From DATJGR01 sp963787045 (GTDB lineage Bacteria > Pseudomonadota > Gammaproteobacteria > Pseudomonadales > Azotimanducaceae): 64,000 bases of DNA. Of the stretch, positions 36,655 through 43,668 are shown in pieces; within the stretch, counting starts at the first letter, position 1, and each line of letters opens with the position of its first letter. The notes below the pieces were generated by a model. That model was given only the letters and a program-made list of their open reading frames with translations, was not told where the DNA came from and searched no databases. The DNA lies in contig CAWBBR010000008.1 in the NCBI GenBank assembly GCA_963787045.1, forward strand, positions 1-64,000, given 5' to 3'. A program made the translations under genes and the position numbers.

Positions 36655-38127
36655 ATGAACCGTGATCAAACCGTGCCTGTGCTGGTCGGCATCAGCCAGC
36701 TCGAGCAGCGCGTAGCCGACCCGGCACAAGCGAAAGAACCGTTGGCTTTGATGATCGAGGCGGTTCGCGCAGCGGCCGCCGACGCCGGCTCGAACAACCT
36801 GCTGAATCACGCGACATCGGTGCGCGTGATCCGCGGCATCTGGCCGTACAAGGATCCGGCGCGCATCGTCGCACAAGCGGTCGGCGTACCCAACGCAGAA
36901 ACCGCGCTGACGCCGTACGGCGGCAACTACGTGCAGTCGACCGTGAATCAGAGCGCGCTCGACATTCAGGCGCAACGCCATGAAGTGATCGTCATCACCG
37001 GCGCCGAATGCGGCTACACGCAAGCACGCGCCCGCAAGCAGGGCATCGATCTCAAGTGGCAGGAGGCGCCCGGCACGCCGGATCGATTGATCGGCGAAGA
37101 CAAGAACATGCGCCACGACGCCGAGAAGGCGGTGGGGCTCGGCCAACCGATTCAACTGTATCCGCTGTTCGAGAATGCGTTGCGGCACGCGCGCCACGAG
37201 AGCATTCCGGTGCATCTCAAACGCATCTCCGAGTTGTGGGCGCGGTTCAGCGACGTCGCGAGCGGCAATCCGCACGCGTGGATACAGGAGCGCCACACGG
37301 CCGAAGAAATCCGCACGCCGTCCGCCGCGAATCGACCGGTGTCGTTTCCTTATCCAAAGCTGATGAACTCGAACAACAACGTCGATCAAGCCGCGGCGCT
37401 GATCATGTGCTCGGTCGCAGCGGCAAAACGCTTCGGTATTCCGGAAGACCGCTGGATCTATCCGTGGGCCGGCACCGATGCGCACGACCACTACTTCGTC
37501 TCGAATCGCGACAATCTGCATTCGTCACCGGCAATCCGCTTCGCCGGTGCGCGATGTCTCGAACTGGCCGGCGTCACTGCAAAGAGCCTCGATCACGTCG
37601 ATCTGTACAGCTGCTTTCCCGTAGCGGTGCAAGTGGCCGCCGCGGAACTCGGCCTCGACGAACGGCGACCATTGACTGTGACCGGCGGGCTCACGTTCGG
37701 CGGCGGACCGCTGAACAACTACGTCATGCATTCGATCGCGCGGATGGCGGAAGTGTTGCGCGGCGATCGCAATGCCCGCGGGCTCGTCACCGCGAACGGC
37801 GGCTATCTGACCAAGCACGCGTTCGGGGTGTATTCGTCGCAACCGCCGACGCGGGCTTTCCGCCACGAAGATCTGCAAGCGAAGGTCGACGAGACGCCGC
37901 AGCGCGACGTCGCGATGGCGCATCGCGGGGCCGTCGACGTCGAAAGCTACACGGTGATGTATGGCGCCGATGGTCCGACGATCGCGCACGTTGCCTGTCG
38001 TCTCCCCGACGGTCGGCGTGCGTGGGGCAACTGCAGCGATGCGGGCGTGCTCGACGCCATGACGCACGAGGAGTTCTGCGGCCGTCCCGCACAACTCGAC
38101 GGCACCGGATCGATTTCATTCGGGTAG
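36655..38127 (+). CDS. Thiolase-like protein (acetyl-CoA acetyltransferase/SCP2-thiolase type)
   Basis: This 490-residue thiolase-superfamily protein has VLVGISQLEQRV at the start and DLYSCFPVAVQVAAAELGLD and GGLTFGGGPLNNY regions. A C-terminal extra domain (from about residue 400, AHRGAVDVESYTVMY) is characteristic of 'thiolase-like protein type 1 additional C-terminal domain' members. The usual N-terminal catalytic Cys motif (CGSG) is not visible; ITGAECGYTQ sits near that place. It may cleave or condense bulky acyl-CoAs. It is alone, divergent from the nuclease. Confidence 0.8.
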   Translation: MNRDQTVPVLVGISQLEQRVADPAQAKEPLALMIEAVRAAAADAGSNNLLNHATSVRVIRGIWPYKDPARIVAQAVGVPNAETALTPYGGNYVQSTVNQSALDIQAQRHEVIVITGAECGYTQARARKQGIDLKWQEAPGTPDRLIGEDKNMRHDAEKAVGLGQPIQLYPLFENALRHARHESIPVHLKRISELWARFSDVASGNPHAWIQERHTAEEIRTPSAANRPVSFPYPKLMNSNNNVDQAAALIMCSVAAAKRFGIPEDRWIYPWAGTDAHDHYFVSNRDNLHSSPAIRFAGARCLELAGVTAKSLDHVDLYSCFPVAVQVAAAELGLDERRPLTVTGGLTFGGGPLNNYVMHSIARMAEVLRGDRNARGLVTANGGYLTKHAFGVYSSQPPTRAFRHEDLQAKVDETPQRDVAMAHRGAVDVESYTVMYGADGPTIAHVACRLPDGRRAWGNCSDAGVLDAMTHEEFCGRPAQLDGTGSISFG

Positions 38128-38133
38128 CTTGGC

Positions 38134-38173
38134 TAATCAACGAGTTAAGGTCGCTTATTAATCTCGTTGATTA
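38134..38173. promoter_or_regulatory. 11-bp inverted repeat overlapping the -35 box (putative operator)
   Basis: TAATCAACGAG at 38134-38144 and its exact complement CTCGTTGATTA at 38163-38173, 18 bp apart, lie in an AT-rich island of a GC-rich genome. The right arm overlaps a promoter -35 hexamer, so a bound repressor would block transcription. The A-tract follows rather than a T-tract, so it is not an intrinsic terminator for the upstream thiolase gene. Confidence 0.45.
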
Positions 38174-38195
38174 AAAAAACTCGCTAACCTATATT
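38167..38195 (+). promoter_or_regulatory. Sigma-70 promoter before the 80-residue gene
   Basis: -35 TTGATT (38167-38172), 17-bp spacer, -10 TATATT (38190-38195). Each hexamer differs from consensus at one or two positions. The start codon of the downstream gene is 45 bp beyond, with GGGGAG as ribosome binding site. This is the clearest promoter in the window. Confidence 0.65.
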
Positions 38196-38240
38196 CGGTC
38201 GGGCCGACAGGAAGTCGGGGTGCCACTAAGGGGAGATGTG

Positions 38241-38483
38241 ATGGCAACACCGCAAACGCAGATGTCACCCGACCAGCAGGCCGCGAGCGCTGCCGCCGTG
38301 CGGATGCTGCGCGAGATCGTCGACTACCAGCGCCGTCTGCGTCGGCTGTCGGTGCACGAATCGAGCGGCGAACAGAGCTACCTGATCGAAGCCTATCGGC
38401 GTGCGATCCGGTTGCGCCAGCAGCTGATCGAAGATCTGCCGAAACCGCGCGAGACCGCGCCCGATCCGTGGCGGCGCGATTGA
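38241..38483 (+). CDS. Small helical hypothetical protein, 80 residues
   Basis: ATG at 38241 lies 7-8 nt after GGGGAG. The product is Gln/Ala-rich at the start (TPQTQMSPDQQAASAA), then mostly amphipathic helices rich in Arg, ending PDPWRRD. No signal, cysteines or known domain are seen. It has its own strong promoter and operator-like repeat and is followed by an RDD gene 55 bp downstream. I do not recognise the family. Confidence 0.6.
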   Translation: MATPQTQMSPDQQAASAAAVRMLREIVDYQRRLRRLSVHESSGEQSYLIEAYRRAIRLRQQLIEDLPKPRETAPDPWRRD

Positions 38484-38538
38484 CGCGTCGCGAGTCCCTT
38501 CCCGCGCCTTCGCGCGGTACCGAATGACCGATTGAGCG

Positions 38539-38961
38539 GTGTCCGACGCCCTTCTACCTCGTCCTGCCGGTCTGTTGCGTCGTCTCGGTGCCATGACGTA
38601 CGACGCGATGCTGGTGCTCGCGATCTGGTTGCTGACGCTGTTCATCGGCGTCGCGGTTCACAACGGTCCGGTGCTCGGACCGTTCGTGCAGACCATTCTG
38701 TTCGTGGAGCTGTTCAGCTTCTTTGCGTACTTCTGGGTCTCGCGCGGCCAGACCGTCGGCATGCTGGCGTGGGGACTACGTCTCGAGACCGACGACGGTA
38801 CCCCGATGCGCCTCGCGCAGGCGCTGCTGCGCTTCGTCGGCGCGATGCTGTCGTTGGCGGCGCTCGGTATCGGCTATTTGTGGATCTACGTCGATCCGGA
38901 CCGCCGCGCGTGGCCGGACATGCTGTCGCGTACCCACGTGGTACACCGCCCCACCCGCTGA
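38539..38961 (+). CDS. RDD family membrane protein
   Basis: This 140-residue protein has about three membrane helices and the RDD pattern: PRPAGLLRRLGAMTYDAMLV at the start (Arg...Asp) and the SRGQTVGMLAWGLRLETDDG loop. A GTG start gives the usual N-terminus. The function is unknown; relatives have been linked to osmotic or ion homeostasis. It is convergent with lptG, 4 bp apart. Confidence 0.82.
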   Translation: MSDALLPRPAGLLRRLGAMTYDAMLVLAIWLLTLFIGVAVHNGPVLGPFVQTILFVELFSFFAYFWVSRGQTVGMLAWGLRLETDDGTPMRLAQALLRFVGAMLSLAALGIGYLWIYVDPDRRAWPDMLSRTHVVHRPTR

Positions 38962-38965
38962 GCGG

Positions 38966-40054
38966 CTACTGCGATCGCCGCACCACCAGGAACGCAGCGA
39001 GCCAGCACACCGCGATCGGCAATGCGACCGCCAGCGCCGCCGGTATGTGAAACACCATGCTCATCGGCCCGAGGATGTCCTCGAGATACTTGAACGCGAG
39101 CCCGGTGATCGTGCCGACAGCCAACCGGGTGCCCATGCTGACCTCGCGCAGCGGTCCGATGATGAAGCACAACGCCAGCAACGCGAGGCCGAGGATCGCC
39201 AGCGGCTGCAGCACCTTGCTCCAGTACGCGAGCTTGTAGCGGCTCGGATCCAGCTCTTCGCGCTCCATGTACTCGATCTGCGTCGCGAGTCCGCGGATCG
39301 ACAGGTTCGAAGGCCCCAACAACACCCTTATGCCGAGCAGCTCCGGCGTCGCATCGGAGGGCCAACGTACTTCGTCGAGATGGCGCGCGCGGGTACCTCC
39401 ATCGTCGAGCAGTGTCTCGTTGACGTCGCTCAGCATCCACGCGCGTTCGTCCTTGAGGTATCGCGCCGATGCGGCGTGGCGCGCGACGCGCAAATGCCGC
39501 GCGTCATCGAGGAAGAACTGCCGGACGCCGACCAGGTGTCCGCTCGCGTCCATCGCCGCGACGTCCATGAACAAGCCGCCTTCGCGATACCAGTGGCCGC
39601 CCCAGAATCGAATCGTTGTCGACGCCTGGCGCGCCTGCGCCTTGTACCCTTCGGCGGCTTCCTCGCCCCACGGCGCCAGATATTCGCCCAGCAGTAGCGC
39701 GATCAACAACGCGCCGGTAGCCGGAAACGCGGCAGACGTGAACAAGCGGCGCACCGACACACCCGCCGCGCGCAGTACAGTGAGCTCGTTCTGACTCGCC
39801 AACTGCCCCAATCCCACCAACGTGCCGAGGAAGGCGACGTACGGGATCAGTTCGTAGATGCGCCTGGGCAACGTCAACAGCACGTAGACGACCGCCTGGC
39901 CGAATCCATAGCCGACGTATTTCTCGCGGAGTTCGTCGACCAGCTGGAACACGATGTTGAGCCCGGCGAACGCGATCAACACGACCAGCATCGCCTTGAA
40001 GACGGTGCTGCTGACGTAGCGGTCTATGCGAAGGATCAACGCATCAGTCCGCAT
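38966..40054 (-). CDS. lptG: LPS export ABC transporter permease LptG
   Basis: This 362-residue permease starts LILRIDRYVSSTVFKAMLVV and has three helices before and three after a large periplasmic beta-jellyroll domain, as in LptG (YjgQ). It pairs with LptF in the inner-membrane complex that moves lipopolysaccharide to the periplasmic bridge. Its start overlaps the 3' end of lptF by 11 bp. The pair diverges from pepA, the standard gammaproteobacterial order, which decides the F/G assignment. Confidence 0.92.
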   Translation of the reverse strand: MRTDALILRIDRYVSSTVFKAMLVVLIAFAGLNIVFQLVDELREKYVGYGFGQAVVYVLLTLPRRIYELIPYVAFLGTLVGLGQLASQNELTVLRAAGVSVRRLFTSAAFPATGALLIALLLGEYLAPWGEEAAEGYKAQARQASTTIRFWGGHWYREGGLFMDVAAMDASGHLVGVRQFFLDDARHLRVARHAASARYLKDERAWMLSDVNETLLDDGGTRARHLDEVRWPSDATPELLGIRVLLGPSNLSIRGLATQIEYMEREELDPSRYKLAYWSKVLQPLAILGLALLALCFIIGPLREVSMGTRLAVGTITGLAFKYLEDILGPMSMVFHIPAALAVALPIAVCWLAAFLVVRRSQ

Positions 40055-41111
40055 GGGGCCGATTCAGTCGCCGCAGCATCACGATGCCCACGATCGCGAA
40101 TGCCACATGGGCGGGCCACATCCCGATCGCGTTCGACAGGTGGCCTACTGCGAGCGCGTTGCGGTTCACCAGCAGCACGAAGTAGTAGGCCAGAAACGCA
40201 AGCACGGCCGGCACGATCCGCGCAAACCGACCTTCGCGCGGACGCACGCGGGCGAGCGCGAAGCCGATCGGTACCGCGATCAACGTCATCAACGGCAGCG
40301 CGAACCGCCAATGCAGCTCAGCAGACGAACGCGGATCGTCGCGCTTCAACAGGCTCGTCGGCTGCGCGTCTATCTCGATGTCGGTCAACGCCGGATCGCG
40401 CTGCTCGATGCGCTGACTCAACGTCTCGAAATTCACTACCCGATACGGCGTCTGGCCGATCTCGCCTTCGTAACGTCGTCCGGCGCCGAGCCGCATGAAG
40501 CGGCTGCCGGTAATCGCGTCGATGTACTGACTGCCCCGTTGCGCCCAGATCGTGACGCTGTGCCCCTGCACCTGCGCGGCAATGAACACGCGGGACAGTT
40601 CCCGTTTGTCCGGCGAGGCCGACTCGGAATACGTGACCCGCGCGCCATCGTTGAAGCTGTGGAAGACGCCCGGCGTCATCGTTTCGAACTCGCGTTCGAT
40701 GCGCTCCGCCGAGAGGAACCGTTCCAGATCACCGAGCGCGCGCGGCGTGACGTCGACGGATAGATAAACGACGATCGACGCGACGACGATCGCGCTGACG
40801 AAGGTCCACATCAGCACTTGCGACGGCGAGCTGCCGCTGGTGACGAGCACCGACATTTCCTGATCCGCATACAAGCGCGCGGCGGTGAGAACGAGCGCGA
40901 TGTAAAACGAGAACGGCAATGTCAGCTGCAGAAACTCGGGAACCCGCAGCGCGATGATTTTCAGCAACGCGTCGGCCGAGTGTTTGCCGACCGCGGCATC
41001 CTGAAGATATCCCATGAATCGTCCGCCGAGCGCGATCACCAACAGGACCAGTGCGGTGACCAGAAACACCGCCAACAACTCGCGGGAAACGTATCGGAAC
41101 GCGATGCCCAT
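40044..41111 (-). CDS. lptF: LPS export ABC transporter permease LptF
   Basis: This 355-residue permease starts GIAFRYVSRELLAVFLVTA and has the SGSSPSQVLMWTF coupling region typical of LptF and six helices around a periplasmic domain. ATG at 41111 is chosen over an upstream in-frame start at 41171 because it gives the normal length. It is transcribed divergently from pepA (101-bp gap) and followed by lptG. Confidence 0.92.
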   Translation of the reverse strand: MGIAFRYVSRELLAVFLVTALVLLVIALGGRFMGYLQDAAVGKHSADALLKIIALRVPEFLQLTLPFSFYIALVLTAARLYADQEMSVLVTSGSSPSQVLMWTFVSAIVVASIVVYLSVDVTPRALGDLERFLSAERIEREFETMTPGVFHSFNDGARVTYSESASPDKRELSRVFIAAQVQGHSVTIWAQRGSQYIDAITGSRFMRLGAGRRYEGEIGQTPYRVVNFETLSQRIEQRDPALTDIEIDAQPTSLLKRDDPRSSAELHWRFALPLMTLIAVPIGFALARVRPREGRFARIVPAVLAFLAYYFVLLVNRNALAVGHLSNAIGMWPAHVAFAIVGIVMLRRLNRPHAD

Positions 41112-41212
41112 CTGTCTGTATCCGGCGGCCGTTCCGCTTCCGTTTGAGTGTCGTGTGTCGCGGCTTTTCAATTAGACTTGCGCGACGCAAACGCGCGACA
41201 AGACTGGAGATT

Positions 41213-42685
41213 ATGAAGTATTCGACGAAGTCCGGAAAACTCGATGATCTGCGCACCGATTGTCTGATCGTCACGATGCGCGCCGCGCGAACCGTCGCGC
41301 GAGCGCTCGATCTCGACGACTACCTCGTTGCGTCGAGCCACGACTTCGTCGACAAGCCCGGTCGTTCGCAATTGATCACGCTGCCGAAGGCAACCTCGAT
41401 CCGTCGTCTGTTGCTGGTCGGCATCGGCGACGATGCGGAACAGACGCCGGCCGATTTCCGTAAGTCGATCGGCGCCGCCGCCACCGCATTGAAAGGCGCG
41501 CCGGTTCGAGACGCGGTGCTTGCGCTCGATGCGTTCAAAGTCGCCGGTTACGACGGCTATCAGAAGGCGCGCGTCGCATTGGCGCTGCTCACCGTCCAAC
41601 TCTATCGGTTCGCGGCGTCGAAGCAGCAGGACGAGACGCCAGCCGCTCAGATCGCCCAGCTCGCCGTGCACAACGATGCGCGCGGCCGCACCGCCACTGC
41701 CGATGCGGTGCGTCATGCGCAGGCGCTCGACGCCGGCATGGCGTTCGCGCGCAATCTCGGCAATCAGCCGCCGAACATCTGCAACCCCACCTATCTGGCG
41801 GCCGAAGCCAGGAAGCTGGCGCGCAACGCATCCCCGAAGAATCGCGTCCGCGTGAAGGTGATCGACGAGCGCGAGATCGAACAACTCGGCATGGGCGCAT
41901 TCATGTCGGTCACGCGCGGCAGCGCAACGCCCGGGAAACTGATCATCGTCGAATATCGGGGCGCAGCAGCAAAGACGCCGCCGTTCGCGCTGATCGGCAA
42001 AGGCATTACCTTCGACACCGGCGGCATCAGCCTGAAGCCGCCGGCCGCAATGGACGAGATGAAGTTCGACATGTGCGGCGCCGCCGCGGTGTTGGGCACG
42101 ACCAAGGCCGTCATCGATGCCAAGCTGCCGATCAATCTCGTGACGCTGGTCGCGGCGGCCGAGAACATGCCGAGCGGCATCGCGAGCCGACCGGGCGACG
42201 TCGTCAGAACGCTGTCGGGACAAACGGTCGAGATCCTGAACACCGATGCCGAGGGGCGACTGGTGTTGTGCGACACGTTGACCTATGCCGAGCGATATCG
42301 CCCCCAGTCGGTGATCGACGTTGCGACGCTGACCGGTGCGTGCGTGGTGGCGCTCGGCTCGCACGCGAGCGGTCTGTTCGCCAACGATGACGAACTGGCG
42401 ACGAATCTGCTGAACGCCGGCGAATTCATCTGGGACCGCGCGTGGCAGATGCCGGTGTGGGACGACTACCAGCAGAGTCTCAAGAGCAACTTCGCCGACA
42501 TGGCCAACGTCGGTGGTCGCGACGCCGGCGCGGTCGTGGCGGCGTGTTTCCTGTCGCGTTTCGCCAAGCAGTTCGCGTGGGCGCACCTCGACGTTGCCGG
42601 TAGCGCCTACGCGACGGGTGCGGCAAAGGGTTCCACCGGGCGGCCGGTTCCGATGTTGTTCCAGTACCTTTTGAATCAGGTCTGA
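41213..42685 (+). CDS. pepA: Leucyl aminopeptidase PepA (M17)
   Basis: This 490-residue di-zinc aminopeptidase has the catalytic domain motifs LIGKGITFDTGGISLKP, with the metal Lys and Asp, and NTDAEGRLVLCD, with the Asp, Glu and catalytic Arg. It removes N-terminal residues in peptide turnover; E. coli PepA also binds DNA in Xer recombination. ATG at 41213 follows CTGGAG. It heads the pepA-holC-valS series. A hydrophilic N-terminal domain of normal size is present. Confidence 0.95.
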   Translation: MKYSTKSGKLDDLRTDCLIVTMRAARTVARALDLDDYLVASSHDFVDKPGRSQLITLPKATSIRRLLLVGIGDDAEQTPADFRKSIGAAATALKGAPVRDAVLALDAFKVAGYDGYQKARVALALLTVQLYRFAASKQQDETPAAQIAQLAVHNDARGRTATADAVRHAQALDAGMAFARNLGNQPPNICNPTYLAAEARKLARNASPKNRVRVKVIDEREIEQLGMGAFMSVTRGSATPGKLIIVEYRGAAAKTPPFALIGKGITFDTGGISLKPPAAMDEMKFDMCGAAAVLGTTKAVIDAKLPINLVTLVAAAENMPSGIASRPGDVVRTLSGQTVEILNTDAEGRLVLCDTLTYAERYRPQSVIDVATLTGACVVALGSHASGLFANDDELATNLLNAGEFIWDRAWQMPVWDDYQQSLKSNFADMANVGGRDAGAVVAACFLSRFAKQFAWAHLDVAGSAYATGAAKGSTGRPVPMLFQYLLNQV

Positions 42686-42691
42686 CGGAAT

Positions 42692-43129
42692 TTGACGCGC
42701 GTCGACTTCTACATCCTGCCCGACGTCGATCTGGAAGCACGCCGCAGGTTCGCATGTCGCCTGGCATACAAGGCCGTTACCGCCGGACAACGCGTGCACG
42801 TGCATGTCGCCGATCTCGAGGCGAGCCGCGATCTCGACGCGTTGATGTGGGAATACCCCGATCACCGGTTTCTGCCGCACGGCATCAACGGCGAGCCGGC
42901 GAGCGTCAGTGCACCGGTAGTCATCGATCATCGCGAACCCGACTCCGGTGCCGATCAGCTGCTGATCAACCTCGCCGCGACGATCCCGACGTTCTTCGGG
43001 CGCTTCGAGAGAGTGGCCGAGATCGTCGTGCAGTCTTCTCGCGAAGACGGACGTGATCGCTACAAATACTATCGCGACAGAGGCTATCCTCTGTTTCATC
43101 ACGAGATCGACCCTTCCGAAGACCGCTGA
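42692..43129 (+). CDS. holC: DNA polymerase III subunit chi
   Basis: This 145-residue protein has VDFYILPDV at the start and the ACRLAYKAVTAGQRVHVHV and FLPHG segments of the chi subunit, which links SSB to the clamp loader. A TTG at 42692 is the first start in frame, 7 nt after the pepA stop. Its stop overlaps the ATG of the next gene. The position between pepA and valS agrees. Confidence 0.9.
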   Translation: MTRVDFYILPDVDLEARRRFACRLAYKAVTAGQRVHVHVADLEASRDLDALMWEYPDHRFLPHGINGEPASVSAPVVIDHREPDSGADQLLINLAATIPTFFGRFERVAEIVVQSSREDGRDRYKYYRDRGYPLFHHEIDPSEDR

Positions 43130-43668
43130 TGAAGAAGCCGAAGCCATCGACGCGAGACAGCGATACGCAGAATTCGCTGCTCGGCGATCTCGAATCGATC
43201 CGCACGCTGCTCGATCGCCCTGATCCGGCGCCGGAGCCGGCTTCGGACGACGGTGACGACGTGCCGGTGCTGGAAGACATGGTCGAGGGCGCGTTCACCG
43301 TGAACGAATCGGTGTTGACCAGCCGTTCCTCGTTCGACGACGGCGCCGCCGCGGGTGCCGGTAAGTCGGGCCTCGCCGACGACACGATTAAGGCGCTGCT
43401 CGGCGACGAGTGGCGCGCACAGGCACGCAAGATACTGTCCGACGCCCGCTCCACCGTCGAAGGGTCGGGGCTCGATTGGTCGGCCGAACAGATGAACGAC
43501 CTGAACGAGTCACTGAAGGTGCGTATCGATCGCACGCTGGACGACTGGTTGGTCGAAATGATCAACAGCCGCATCGACGATCTGCGCACGCGGCTGCTCG
43601 CAGTCCTCGAACACGAACTCACCCAATTCACCCGCGCACTCACCGACGAAGAGCAAGATGGAAAGTAG
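43129..43668 (+). CDS. Unknown protein between holC and valS, 179 residues
   Basis: The protein is acidic and largely disordered in its first 80 residues (EPASDDGDDVPVLEDMVEG). It then has a helical C-terminal half (ALLGDEWRAQARKILSDAR, then TLDDWLVEMINSRIDDL). Genes of similar size and shape occur at this spot in related bacteria, but I know no function. The start overlaps holC and the end overlaps valS by 11 bp, so the three are translationally coupled. Confidence 0.72.
   Translation: MKKPKPSTRDSDTQNSLLGDLESIRTLLDRPDPAPEPASDDGDDVPVLEDMVEGAFTVNESVLTSRSSFDDGAAAGAGKSGLADDTIKALLGDEWRAQARKILSDARSTVEGSGLDWSAEQMNDLNESLKVRIDRTLDDWLVEMINSRIDDLRTRLLAVLEHELTQFTRALTDEEQDGK

Noticed and set aside
38134..38182. 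Intrinsic terminator for the thiolase-like gene
   Set aside because: The stem is AT-rich with an 18-nt loop and is followed by an A-tract, not a T-tract, on the gene's strand; it overlaps a good promoter instead.
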